DNA from: Ligilactobacillus aviarius
GTDB lineage: Bacteria > Bacillota > Bacilli > Lactobacillales > Lactobacillaceae
Assembly: GCF_001654615.1 (NCBI RefSeq)
Contig: NZ_LWUD01000006.1
Span: forward strand, 1 to 63,984
Reading direction: 5' to 3'
Length of the DNA stretch: 63,984 bases
The position numbers were made by a program, and so were the translations under genes. The notes beneath the pieces are model-generated. The model was given only the letters and a program-made list of their open reading frames with translations, was not told the origin of the DNA and did not search any database. Shown here one piece after another: positions 1-11,321 of the stretch (positions are counted from its first letter, which is position 1; the number at the start of each line of letters is the position of its first letter).

Positions 1-19
1 AGATGTGTATAAGAAACAG
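1..19 (+). other. Tn5/Nextera mosaic-end-like sequence at the contig start
   Basis: The first 19 bases read AGATGTGTATAAGAAACAG. The Tn5 mosaic end used in Nextera libraries is AGATGTGTATAAGAGACAG, so 18 of 19 positions agree. Because the match sits exactly at base 1, I read it as residual sequencing adapter at a contig end and not as genomic sequence. Confidence 0.75.
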
Positions 20-109
20 GTACCACACAGTACTAAAACAAAAAGATTATTTTTAAGGAAAATCATCGTGAGATGATTACAAAACATATATTACGAGGGA
101 GGATTCAAA

Positions 110-424
110 ATGAAAAAGCAAACAGCCGGTCATGATCAGTTAGGCGACTTCGCTCCCCAATTTGCTGAATTAAATGATGATGTTTTATTTGGTCAGGTTT
201 GGGCGCGTGAGGACCAACTTAGTCCGCGTGATCGCAGCCTGATTACAATTGCAGCATTAATGACAAATGGTGATTATGAACAACTCAAGCATCATTTGCA
301 ACTTGGAAAAGACAACGGAATTACAAAGAATGAAATTGTTGAAACGGTCACCCAATTAGCATTTTATGTAGGATGGCCTAAAGCTTGGACTGTTTTGAAA
401 ATGGCCAAGGAAATTTGGAAATAA
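110..424 (+). CDS. Carboxymuconolactone decarboxylase (CMD) family protein
   Basis: This 104-residue protein has the single-domain CMD/AhpD-like layout: an N-terminal helix, the segment LSPRDRSLITIAALMTNGD, then a His-rich helix (LKHHLQLGKDNGITKNEIVE) and a C-terminal AFYVGWPKAW segment typical of the family. Redox-active members carry a CxxC pair, and none is present here, so peroxidase activity is unlikely. A GAGGGAGG ribosome binding site lies 7 bases before the ATG. It appears monocistronic, with a weak hairpin after it. Its substrate cannot be told from sequence. Confidence 0.8.
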   Translation: MKKQTAGHDQLGDFAPQFAELNDDVLFGQVWAREDQLSPRDRSLITIAALMTNGDYEQLKHHLQLGKDNGITKNEIVETVTQLAFYVGWPKAWTVLKMAKEIWK

Positions 425-438
425 AGTAAAAAAAATGG

Positions 439-468
439 AAGTCAATTTAAAATTGAAAGTTGACTTTT
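439..468 (+). terminator. Weak hairpin terminator after the CMD gene
   Basis: AAGTCAA pairs with TTGACTT across a 14-base loop and is followed by a short T-rich run. The stem is only 7 bp, so this is a weak candidate. Confidence 0.35.
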
Positions 469-515
469 AAACAAGCTAAATAACGCTTTTAAGAAGATTG
501 TAAGTAAATTCATAA

Positions 516-546
516 TGAAGGTCGGGGAAATCCCGATCTTCTTTTT
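516..546 (+). terminator. Intrinsic terminator upstream of the MFS gene
   Basis: GAAGGTCGGG and CCCGATCTTC form a 10-bp stem with one G-U pair, followed by CTTTTTG. It is much stronger than the hairpin at 439-468 and probably ends the transcript of the first gene. Confidence 0.65.
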
Positions 547-645
547 GCATTAAAATAAAAAAATATCCAGATAAACGTTCACGTTATTCTATTCCATCGA
601 TATAATAGAAGATACAAAACAAGATAAGTTATAAGAGGGATTAGA

Positions 646-2094
646 ATGACAAAAAGACAGCGAAATTGGGTAATGGCATCGTTGCTTTTGGCAAGTATCA
701 TGTCCGGCTTGGACGCAACGATCATTAATACAGCGTTGCCAGCGATTATCTCGGATTTACACGGAATTCAGTATATGGGCTGGATCGTGGCCGTTTTTCT
801 TTTAGGGATGGCCGTTTTTTCACCGCTTTGGGGGAAACTCGGCGATCGAATCGGAAATAAGAAGGCTTTTGGATTATCGATCTTAATTTTTATCGTTTCA
901 TCAATGATTGAAGGAACGGCCGGTAATATCTGGGTATTTATTATTGCCCGGACTTTTATGGGAATTGGTGCTGGCGGCATGGGTTCGATCCCGTATATTA
1001 TTTTGGCCCAATTATACCGGAACATTCACCGACGGTCGCAGGGCTTAGCTTATATTTCGGCTGCATGGAGCGGAGCCACAATTATTGGACCGTTAGTCGG
1101 CGGTTGGATCGTTGATACGTTAAGCTGGCACTGGGTATTTTACATTAACCTTCCAATTGGAATCGTTACGATCTTAATTTTGAATGTCTTCTTTAAGGAA
1201 CAGGTTGAAGTAATTCAAACGCCATTTGATTATCGGGGGTCAGTCTTTTTGATCATCGGTTTAGCATTTGCATTAATGGGGATTCAACTTCTCGGAATGG
1301 TTGCGTGGTATTGGATTGCCGGTTTACTTTTGATTGGCGGAATGTTATTGATTCTATTTTGGAAAAACGAGCGCCGGGTCAATGATCCAATTATTCCAAC
1401 CCATCTTTTTAAATCTTCGAAATTGGTCAAAGACTTAGTAATTTTTGCGCTGGCATGGGGCGGAACAATTTCGTTCAGTATCTATGCCCCAATGTGGGCT
1501 CAAGGGTTGCTTGCAATGACTGCGCTGGTTGGGGGAATGACCCAAATTCCAGGCTCGATTTTTGACTTTGTTGGTTCTCAGTTAACGCATTCGTTTCGGA
1601 GAAAGATTGGCGATCAAAATACAATTACCTTGGCATTAGTGATTGCCTTTCTTGCGCCGCTTGGAATGTTGTGCAGTAAAGTTAACGCCGGCATTGGATG
1701 GATCTGCTTCTTCAGTATTTTCTATGGCTTTGGCGTTGGGGTGATTTTCAATATTCTTCAGATCAAAGTACAACAAGATGTTGATCACCGGGATGTGGGA
1801 ATTGCAACGTCAGTGAGTTATTTGATTCGGATTCTTGCGCAAACATTTATGTCATCAATTTACGGCGTGATTATGAATATGGCGCTTGCTCGGGGTGTTC
1901 GGCCGACCCATGGGAAAATTACGGTCGCAATGATGGATAAACTAAGCGACAGTGCAACGGTGTATGAATTACCAGCTCATCTGCTTCCGCAAATGCGAAT
2001 GATTTTACATAGCGGGCTGCAAGACATTATGCTCGTTTCATGTGGATTGCTGGTTATTGCAATCGGATATAATCTTTTGAAAAAAACGGATTAA
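646..2094 (+). CDS. MFS multidrug exporter, DHA2 (EmrB/QacA) type
   Basis: A 482-residue integral membrane protein with about 14 predicted membrane segments, the length of the DHA2 proton-antiport family. Motif D1 is seen near residues 21-30 (GLDATIINTALP), motif A as GKLGDRIGNKKAF near residue 65, and antiporter motif C as GPLVGGWIVD near residue 150. These support proton-coupled export of amphipathic drugs or metabolites, but substrate is not predictable. AAGAGGGA precedes the ATG and a TATAAT lies near 600. The gene stands alone and ends in a palindromic terminator. Confidence 0.85.
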   Translation: MTKRQRNWVMASLLLASIMSGLDATIINTALPAIISDLHGIQYMGWIVAVFLLGMAVFSPLWGKLGDRIGNKKAFGLSILIFIVSSMIEGTAGNIWVFIIARTFMGIGAGGMGSIPYIILAQLYRNIHRRSQGLAYISAAWSGATIIGPLVGGWIVDTLSWHWVFYINLPIGIVTILILNVFFKEQVEVIQTPFDYRGSVFLIIGLAFALMGIQLLGMVAWYWIAGLLLIGGMLLILFWKNERRVNDPIIPTHLFKSSKLVKDLVIFALAWGGTISFSIYAPMWAQGLLAMTALVGGMTQIPGSIFDFVGSQLTHSFRRKIGDQNTITLALVIAFLAPLGMLCSKVNAGIGWICFFSIFYGFGVGVIFNILQIKVQQDVDHRDVGIATSVSYLIRILAQTFMSSIYGVIMNMALARGVRPTHGKITVAMMDKLSDSATVYELPAHLLPQMRMILHSGLQDIMLVSCGLLVIAIGYNLLKKTD

Positions 2095-2097
2095 AAT

Positions 2098-2130
2098 TTT
2101 TGGCATGTTTCACATGAAACATGCCAAATT
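2098..2130. terminator. Palindromic terminator containing a parS-like core
   Basis: A long perfect inverted repeat (TTTGGCATGTTTCA / TGAAACATGCCAAA) lies just after the MFS stop. Its core, TGTTTCACATGAAACA at 2106-2121, is one base from the parS consensus TGTTTCACGTGAAACA. It can act as a terminator hairpin; binding by ParB/Spo0J is only a possibility. Confidence 0.55.
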
Positions 2131-2187
2131 TGTTTGTAAAATACGGTATAATTAAACTAATCTCGAAAATAATGGAGCGATTAGAGA

Positions 2188-3525
2188 ATGGAAGAGAATA
2201 AACTTGCACGCAAACTATCTTCGCGGCACGTTCAAATGATTGCCCTTGGCGGGGCAATCGGGACCGGATTGTTTTTGGGTTCAGGAAATGCAATTCATCA
2301 AGCCGGTCCGATTTTGTTAGTTTTGTATTTAGTAGCTGGAATCTTTTGTTTCTTTATGATGCGGGCAATCGGTGAACTTGTTCTTTCAGATACAAGTAAA
2401 TCATCATTCATTGAATTTGTTCGCGCTTATCTTGGAGATCGATTTGAATTTGTAATTGGGTGGACATACTGGCTTTGCTGGGAAAGCATTGCAATGGCTG
2501 ATCTAACAGCCAGTGGAATTTATATTAAATTCTGGTTCCCGCATGTACCGCAATGGCTAACGGCATTGATTATTGTCTTTGTCCTTTTGGCATTTAACTT
2601 ATTAAGTGTTGAACTTTTCGGTGAACTTGAATCGTGGTTCTCAAGTATTAAGGTTTTTGCAATTATTGCATTGATTGTTACGGGGATCATCTTGTTAGTG
2701 TGTCACACGAAGGTTGCGGGACATGCAGTTTCAGTCAACAACCTTGTAAACTATGGCGGTTTTATGCCGAAGGGAATCAAAGGAGCATTGTCGGCGTTCC
2801 CGATGGTAATTTTTGCCTTTACCGGGATTGAAATGGTCGGTTTGACCTCGGGTGAAACGGCCAATCCAAAGCGTGATTTACCCAAAGCAATCAACACGTT
2901 GCTTTTCCGAATCGCTTTATTCTACGTTGGGGCGATGTTTGTTTTGATGTGCATCTATCCGTGGAATAAGGTTACAACTTCGGCTAGTCCGTTTGTTCAA
3001 GTCTTCAGCGCATTAGGGGTGAAGATTGCTGCCGGGGTGATTAACTTTGTTGTTTTGACGGCGGCCTTATCGGCATGCAATAGTGCGTTGTTTAGTACCA
3101 GCCGGACACTGTTCGTTCTTTCACACAGCAAATTTGCACCGCGAAAAATGGGCGAAGTCAACAACCGGAGTGTACCAGTCACATCGTTAGTTTTCTCATC
3201 ATTAACGTTATTGATTATTGTTGTTTTAAACTTTATTCTTCCAGCCAAAATTTTTGAAATTATTTCAGACATTTCAACGGTCTGCTTCATTTTTGTCTGG
3301 TTAACGTTGATTTGGTGTCATTATAAATACCGGCAACAAAATCCAGAAGGAACAAGTTTTAAAATGCCGCTTTATCCAGTTTCTAATTTTATTACAATGG
3401 CATTCTTCATTGGAATTTTAGGACTATTGTTATTACAAAAGGAAATGGCATTTGCATTGCTTTTTGCGTGCGGATGGGTCGTTTTAATGTTTATCGCGTA
3501 TGGAATTTATCGAAGAAAAGCGTAA
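2188..3525 (+). CDS. Amino acid permease, APC superfamily (AAT family)
   Basis: A 445-residue, 12-TM permease. The family signature is clear: RHVQMIALGGAIGTGLFLGS at residues 13-32 is the unwound TM1 substrate-binding region, and a TM6 motif reads FAFTGIEMVGLTSGETANP. Gram-positive relatives take up neutral amino acids, proline, GABA or aromatic amino acids with proton symport; specificity is not resolvable here. The start ATG is preceded by GGAGCGATTAGAGA. It stands alone, with a strong shared terminator against the convergent acetyltransferase gene. Confidence 0.85.
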   Translation: MEENKLARKLSSRHVQMIALGGAIGTGLFLGSGNAIHQAGPILLVLYLVAGIFCFFMMRAIGELVLSDTSKSSFIEFVRAYLGDRFEFVIGWTYWLCWESIAMADLTASGIYIKFWFPHVPQWLTALIIVFVLLAFNLLSVELFGELESWFSSIKVFAIIALIVTGIILLVCHTKVAGHAVSVNNLVNYGGFMPKGIKGALSAFPMVIFAFTGIEMVGLTSGETANPKRDLPKAINTLLFRIALFYVGAMFVLMCIYPWNKVTTSASPFVQVFSALGVKIAAGVINFVVLTAALSACNSALFSTSRTLFVLSHSKFAPRKMGEVNNRSVPVTSLVFSSLTLLIIVVLNFILPAKIFEIISDISTVCFIFVWLTLIWCHYKYRQQNPEGTSFKMPLYPVSNFITMAFFIGILGLLLLQKEMAFALLFACGWVVLMFIAYGIYRRKA

Positions 3526-3526
3526 T

Positions 3527-3558
3527 AAAAGAACCCGGGAATTTTCCCGGGTTCTTTT
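3527..3558. terminator. Bidirectional terminator
   Basis: A perfect 15-bp stem (AAAAGAACCCGGGAA / TTCCCGGGTTCTTTT) with a 2-base spacer between convergent genes, with A and T tracts on the two sides. It touches the stop codon of the minus-strand acetyltransferase. Confidence 0.85.
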
Positions 3559-4123
3559 ATTTAATAATTCGAATAACTTTTGCCGGATTTCCGACGACCA
3601 CGGCGTTATCGGGAACATCATGGTCAACAACGCTGCCAGCGCCAATAATTGCATTGTTGCCAATGGTGACGCCGCCAAGAATACAGACGTTGCCGCCAAT
3701 CCAGACATTGTTTTTGATGGTAATTGGCCGCGCAATCATAATATGATGTTCACGCTTTTGTGGATCAAGGACAGGTTGGGCGGTATACATGCCAACTTTC
3801 GGGGCAATGTTTGCTTGGTTGCCGATTGTGATTGGGGCATAATCCATTAGGGTACAATCATGATTTAAGAAAATCTCATTTCCCATTGTAATGTTAAATC
3901 CAAATTGGCAATGAAAATCTGGTTCAATATAAGGATCAGTTCCAATTTGATGGAAAAGGGTTGTTAGTAATTCTAAATTGTAACCGTGATTTTGATCAAC
4001 TTGCTGGTTATATTTAAAACACAGATTAAATGCTTTTTGATGGGCAGCCATGATGCGGGAATCACGGGCATCAAATGCTTGGTTATTGATCAACTGGTTA
4101 ACTTCTTCAATTTTTTGTTTCAT
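3557..4123 (-). CDS. Maltose/galactoside O-acetyltransferase-like protein without the catalytic His
   Basis: This 188-residue protein has an N-terminal helical Mac domain (FDARDSRIMAAHQKAFNLCF) and a left-handed beta-helix of hexapeptide repeats ending in VPDNAVVVGNPAKVIR, as in the MAT/LacA family that acetylates sugars with acetyl-CoA. The family active site normally reads YTATHPLDP with an essential His. Here the segment is YTAQPVLDP, so that His is replaced by Pro. The structure should fold, but catalysis as known in the family is doubtful. The divergent neighbour is a paralogue that keeps the His. A parS-like palindrome overlaps its start codon. Confidence 0.85.
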   Translation of the reverse strand: MKQKIEEVNQLINNQAFDARDSRIMAAHQKAFNLCFKYNQQVDQNHGYNLELLTTLFHQIGTDPYIEPDFHCQFGFNITMGNEIFLNHDCTLMDYAPITIGNQANIAPKVGMYTAQPVLDPQKREHHIMIARPITIKNNVWIGGNVCILGGVTIGNNAIIGAGSVVDHDVPDNAVVVGNPAKVIRIIK

Positions 4124-4131
4124 GTGAAACT
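4116..4131. promoter_or_regulatory. parS-like palindrome over a start codon
   Basis: TGTTTCATGTGAAACT is 14 of 16 to the parS consensus and covers the start codon and spacer of the minus-strand acetyltransferase. A role as a ParB site or an operator is not shown. Confidence 0.3.
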
Positions 4132-4183
4132 CCTCTTTAAAGGTTTATAATTATCTTAAGTATACCGCATTGAAGGTGAAATT

Positions 4184-4792
4184 TTGGACTTAGAAATCCA
4201 CCAGGCGTTAACGGCTGAAGAAATTGAGCATGTTAAGCAAATTACAAATACAGGAAATTTGTACTATGATTATGACCCGCTAATCGAACAGGCGCGCAAC
4301 CATGCTTTTTATGTTTGTCGCCAATTTAATCAAACGTTTGCGCAAACCGGTCATGGTGAAATGCAGCTGATGATGGATCTTTTTGGTGATTTAGGGAACC
4401 ATGCTGAAATTGGCAAAGGATTTATTACTGAATTTGGGTTTAATCTGCACGTTGGGGATCATTTTTATGCCGGGCAGAATTTAAAGGTGATTGATTGCAA
4501 TGTGATCAAAATCGGCGATTACGTTCAGGTAGGCGATAACTGTGGTATTTATACTTCAAATCATGCATTTGATCCGCAAAAGAGGGCAGATCATTGGTGC
4601 AGTGATCATCCAATTACGATTGGCAGTCATGTTTCAATTGGAAATGACGTTACGGTTTTACCGGGAATCACGATTGGTGCCAATACGGTCATTCGTTCAG
4701 GAAGCATTGTAACGCATGATCTTCCGGCAGATGTGGTTGCAGCCGGGACGCCATGTACAGTGATTGAAAATCTTTCTGATAAAGCAGAGTAA
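4184..4792 (+). CDS. Sugar O-acetyltransferase, hexapeptide-repeat family
   Basis: A 202-residue MAT/LacA-type acetyltransferase: an N-terminal Mac helical region (YYDYDPLIEQARNHAFYVCR) and hexapeptide turns ending in LPADVVAAGTPCTVI. The catalytic His is retained in YTSNHAFDPQKRADH. It starts at TTG, with GAAGGTG 9 bases upstream; no in-frame ATG fits. It is divergent from a related acetyltransferase, with only 60 bases between them, so both promoters must overlap. The sugar acceptor is unknown. Likely roles are detoxification or release of excess sugars, as for LacA and Maa. Confidence 0.85.
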   Translation: MDLEIHQALTAEEIEHVKQITNTGNLYYDYDPLIEQARNHAFYVCRQFNQTFAQTGHGEMQLMMDLFGDLGNHAEIGKGFITEFGFNLHVGDHFYAGQNLKVIDCNVIKIGDYVQVGDNCGIYTSNHAFDPQKRADHWCSDHPITIGSHVSIGNDVTVLPGITIGANTVIRSGSIVTHDLPADVVAAGTPCTVIENLSDKAE

Positions 4793-4808
4793 TCATTTGC
4801 AAGTTGGA

Positions 4809-4852
4809 ACCTCTTTAAGTATTCTTAAAGTGAAATTACATATAAAGAGGTG
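4809..4852 (+). promoter_or_regulatory. Leader hairpin masking the nox Shine-Dalgarno
   Basis: ACCTCTTTA at 4809-4817 is the exact reverse complement of TAAAGAGGT at 4843-4851, which contains the nox ribosome binding site. Between them CTTTAAG-TATT-CTTAAAG forms another inverted repeat that competes with the outer stem. This could be a translational control element or a protein operator. Confidence 0.4.
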
Positions 4853-4859
4853 CTGACAA

Positions 4860-6206
4860 ATGAAAATCAGTATTATTGGTGCAACCCACGCAGGAACATT
4901 TGCAACGATGCAAATTTTAAAAGATCATCCTGATTACGATGTCACGGTTTTTGAAAGAAACGACAACGTCTCATTCCTTTCATGCGGAATCGCATTATGG
5001 GTGGGCAATCACATTGCAGACCCGAATAAAATGTTCTATTCAAGTCCGAAAGAGCTTGAAAAAATCGGGGCGCACATGAAAATGCAACATGAAGTTTTGA
5101 ACATCGATCCTAACGCTAAGCAACTAAAGGTTAAGGATTTGAATAGCGGGAAAGAATTCGTTCAAGACTATGACAAACTGATTATCACCACCGGTTCATT
5201 ACCGGTCGTACCTCCAATCAAGGGCATTGATAATCCTAAAGTTTACCTTTGCAAGGATTATGGCGATGCTCAAGTTTTACGTGAAAAGTTTGCGGGAATT
5301 GACAAGGCCGTGATCATTGGGGCCGGCTACATTGGCGCTGAACTTTCAGAACAGGCAACGACAGCCGGAAAAGATGTAACCTTGATCGATGCATTCCCAC
5401 GGGTTTTATATAAGAACTTTGATAAGGAAATCAGTGACCGAATTGAACAAGAATATCGGGATCACGGTACAAAGTTAGCATTAGGACAAAAGGTTCAATC
5501 CTTTGAAGATGCGGGTGACCAGGTCATCGTGAAAACCGATAAGGGCGAGTATGAAGCTGACATTGCGGTTTGGTGTGCCGGCTTCAAACCGAATACCAAG
5601 TTAGCAGAAGGCAAGCTCGACATGCTTCCGAACAAAGCTATTCGGACAAATGAATACATGCAAACCAGCGATCCGGATATTTATGCTGCCGGTGATGCAA
5701 CTAACGTTCATTACAATCCAACGGGTAAAGCAGATTACATTCCATTGGCAACTAATGCGATCCACCAAGGAATTTTAATTGGGCAAAATATTGATAAGCC
5801 AACCGTCAAATACATGGGAACGCAAGCGACCTCAGCCGTTGAATTATTCGGCACATGTATGGCAGCTTCTGGTTTAACGGTTGAAGGTGCCGAAGCACGG
5901 GGGCTAACAGTTGATTCAGTGACGACTGAAGAAAATTACCGGCCGGAATTCATGCTTACAACGACGCCAGTTGTTTCCCGGTTAGTTTGGGATCCAGCGA
6001 CGCACCGAATCTTAGGTGGAGCCGTTTATAGCAAACATGATGTATCACAATCGGCCAACGTATTATCACTTGCAATTCAAAACAAAATGACAATTGAAGA
6101 CCTTGCCGGTGTTGATATGTTATTCCAACCAAACTTTGACCAGCCATTAAACTGGTTAAATAAGGTTGCGATGGCAGCCGTCGATAAGGCAAATGAAACG
6201 AAATAG
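4860..6206 (+). CDS. nox: NADH oxidase, FAD-dependent, probably water-forming
   Basis: This 448-residue flavoprotein belongs to the NADH oxidase/CoA-disulfide reductase group. It has an N-terminal FAD dinucleotide fold (IIGATHAGTFA), His10 and the single redox Cys42 in SFLSCGIALW, a second dinucleotide fold for NADH near residue 155 (VIIGAGYIGAELSEQ), an FAD-binding IYAAGDA motif, and the C-terminal dimerisation domain. Nox reduces oxygen to water with NADH and in lactobacilli restores NAD+ and removes oxygen. A short RBS-masking hairpin precedes the gene and a 14-bp terminator follows it, so it is monocistronic. Confidence 0.9.
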   Translation: MKISIIGATHAGTFATMQILKDHPDYDVTVFERNDNVSFLSCGIALWVGNHIADPNKMFYSSPKELEKIGAHMKMQHEVLNIDPNAKQLKVKDLNSGKEFVQDYDKLIITTGSLPVVPPIKGIDNPKVYLCKDYGDAQVLREKFAGIDKAVIIGAGYIGAELSEQATTAGKDVTLIDAFPRVLYKNFDKEISDRIEQEYRDHGTKLALGQKVQSFEDAGDQVIVKTDKGEYEADIAVWCAGFKPNTKLAEGKLDMLPNKAIRTNEYMQTSDPDIYAAGDATNVHYNPTGKADYIPLATNAIHQGILIGQNIDKPTVKYMGTQATSAVELFGTCMAASGLTVEGAEARGLTVDSVTTEENYRPEFMLTTTPVVSRLVWDPATHRILGGAVYSKHDVSQSANVLSLAIQNKMTIEDLAGVDMLFQPNFDQPLNWLNKVAMAAVDKANETK

Positions 6207-6214
6207 TTAATGGT

Positions 6215-6253
6215 AAGAATAGAAGAAAGAAATTTCTTCTATTCTTTATTTTT
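6215..6253 (+). terminator. nox terminator
   Basis: AAGAATAGAAGAAA and TTTCTTCTATTCTT form a perfect 14-bp stem with a 4-base loop, followed by TATTTTTA. Confidence 0.8.
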
Positions 6254-6257
6254 AATA

Positions 6258-6286
6258 TTGACAGCGCTTACAATTATATGTAATAT
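6258..6286 (+). promoter_or_regulatory. Promoter of the licT-bgl operon with an overlapping cre site
   Basis: TTGACA at 6258-6263 and TAATAT at 6281-6286 are 17 bases apart, near-ideal for sigma-A. TGACAGCGCTTACA at 6259-6272 matches the CcpA cre consensus TGWAARCGYTWNCW at 13 of 14 positions and covers the -35 box. CcpA bound here would block initiation when a preferred sugar is present. Confidence 0.8.
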
Positions 6287-6293
6287 AATCTTT

Positions 6294-6388
6294 GTAAAGG
6301 ACGTGTTACTGATTCGATCAGGCATAAGTCTACAAGTTAAGGGTAGCTGATAAACTAATTTGATGTACTCTTAGGTTGTAGACTTTTT
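6294..6388 (+). promoter_or_regulatory. First LicT antiterminator target (RAT) and terminator
   Basis: AAAGGACGTGTTACTGATTC, continuing to GATCAGGCATAAG, resembles the ribonucleic antiterminator bound by LicT/BglG proteins. Its 3' part overlaps the left arm of a terminator: AAGTCTACAA at 6326-6335 pairs with TTGTAGACTT at 6376-6385, followed by TTTG. When LicT is active it should hold the RAT fold and stop terminator formation before its own gene. Confidence 0.8.
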
Positions 6389-6409
6389 GTGTATTGAGGA
6401 GAAAAAGTT

Positions 6410-7258
6410 ATGAGATATCTCAAGAATTTCAATAACAACGCAGCATTAGTTGAAGATGATTCCGGAAAAGAATATGTAATTATTGGGAATGGAATCGGAT
6501 TTGGCAAACATCCGGGAGACTTAGTTGATGAAGGGAAGATTGAACGGCGGTTTGTTCCATCTGATTCAAATACGCCTGAAATTGAAGAATTCAAAAATAT
6601 CCGGCCGCAAGCCATTGAAGTAACTTCAAAGGTGACAGCAATGCTTACTCAAAAGGGGAACCTTAATTTTTCCGATTATCAATACTTTGTGTTGGTCGAT
6701 CACATTGATTTTGCATTGAAACGTTCTTTAGATGGAATTGAAATTCCGGATGGAACTGTCCGGTGGAACGTCAAGCATCTTTTTCCAAACGAATACAAAT
6801 TAGCGTGTGAGGCAATTCAGCTGATTGAAAGCGAGTTTTCAGTCAAATTACCGGTAAGTGAGCAGATCTTTATGACTTATCATTTGCTTGATGCTGAAAG
6901 CGATGGAACCAAGTTGCAAGATACCGTTAAAATTACGCAGTTGATTGCGGGAATCGTTTCAATTGTCCAGTATGATTATCATATTGAACTTGATCATGAT
7001 TCATTTAACTATAATCGGTTCGTGAACCATTTACGGTCACTAATGATTCAACATCTTAGTGGTAAATGGCATCAAGGACAGGAACTTGATCCTGCGGTTT
7101 TGGAAATTATGCGGCAACGTTACCCGCAAGCAGCCGAAACGGTTGAACGAATCAATACGTTTCTTACCAATAAAAATGGTTGGCAGTTAAATCCAGATGA
7201 TAAAGTTTACTTAATATTACATGTTTGGCGGGTAACTCATCGTCAGACAGATGATTAA
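6410..7258 (+). CDS. licT: Beta-glucoside operon transcription antiterminator LicT/BglG
   Basis: A 282-residue RNA-binding antiterminator. Residues 1-55 are the CAT domain (KNFNNNAALVEDD..EYVIIGNGIGFGKHPGD), which binds RAT hairpins. Two PTS regulation domains follow, with conserved His segments LVDHIDFALKR and MTYHLLDAES in PRD1 and VNHLRSL and LILHVWRV in PRD2, the sites phosphorylated by EII and HPr. The gene lies between two RAT/terminator elements and before the beta-glucoside PTS and phospho-beta-glucosidase, so it controls its own operon and the downstream genes. Confidence 0.93.
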   Translation: MRYLKNFNNNAALVEDDSGKEYVIIGNGIGFGKHPGDLVDEGKIERRFVPSDSNTPEIEEFKNIRPQAIEVTSKVTAMLTQKGNLNFSDYQYFVLVDHIDFALKRSLDGIEIPDGTVRWNVKHLFPNEYKLACEAIQLIESEFSVKLPVSEQIFMTYHLLDAESDGTKLQDTVKITQLIAGIVSIVQYDYHIELDHDSFNYNRFVNHLRSLMIQHLSGKWHQGQELDPAVLEIMRQRYPQAAETVERINTFLTNKNGWQLNPDDKVYLILHVWRVTHRQTDD

Positions 7259-7261
7259 ATT

Positions 7262-9358
<2,097 letters not shown>

Positions 9359-9367
9359 GAGGTTTGA

Positions 9368-10828
<1,461 letters not shown>

Positions 10829-10836
10829 TCATCAAG

Positions 10837-10866
10837 AAGGTTCTGGTGGAAGCCAGAACCTTTTTT
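10837..10866 (+). terminator. Terminator of the beta-glucoside operon
   Basis: AAGGTTCTGG and CCAGAACCTT form a perfect 10-bp stem with a 6-base loop, followed by TTTT. Confidence 0.88.
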
Positions 10867-10872
10867 ATATAA

Positions 10873-10888
10873 TGTTTCATGTGAAACA
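10873..10888. promoter_or_regulatory. parS-like palindrome
   Basis: TGTTTCATGTGAAACA lies between the bgl terminator and the next gene. It is a perfect palindrome apart from the central TG and is one base away from the parS consensus. Confidence 0.4.
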
Positions 10889-10909
10889 CAAACGGAAAAG
10901 GGTGAAACA

Positions 10910-11257
10910 TTGGAACGGCAGGAATTAATTGATTTGGTATTAGCTAATACAGATGGTTATGAATGTTATCCGTTTAACGGACCGAATAGTCATGAAAAAA
11001 TCAAATGGACGGTTATCAAACATCAATCGAATAATAAAATCATGGCGCTGATTTTTGAAATTGACGGTCAATTATTGATTGATATTAAGCTTGATCCAGA
11101 TAAAGGTGACATTTTAAGACAAAGTGAAACGGGATTTTATCCTGGATATCATATGAATAAAGTTCATTGGAATACGGTTGCGGTTAATTTGACTTCACTG
11201 ACGGCAGATGAGCTCTTAGGACTTATCAAAGAAAGTGCAAAGTTAACAGCCAAGTAA
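10910..11257 (+). CDS. MmcQ/YjbR family protein
   Basis: A 115-residue small protein with the MmcQ/YjbR pattern: an N-terminal helix (ELIDLVLANTDGYECYPF), strands KIMALIFEIDGQLLIDIKLDP, a YPGYHMNKVHWNTVAV segment, and a C-terminal helix TADELLGLIKESAKL. Members have a double-wing CyaY-like fold and an unproven function. It starts at TTG, with AAAAGGG upstream; no in-frame ATG is available near the RBS. It appears monocistronic. Confidence 0.8.
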   Translation: MERQELIDLVLANTDGYECYPFNGPNSHEKIKWTVIKHQSNNKIMALIFEIDGQLLIDIKLDPDKGDILRQSETGFYPGYHMNKVHWNTVAVNLTSLTADELLGLIKESAKLTAK

Positions 11258-11321
11258 TTGTCAATTATTAACGGAATGATTAAGATTAAAAGTAAAGATC
11301 AAACTAAAGCGAGGGATTGAG

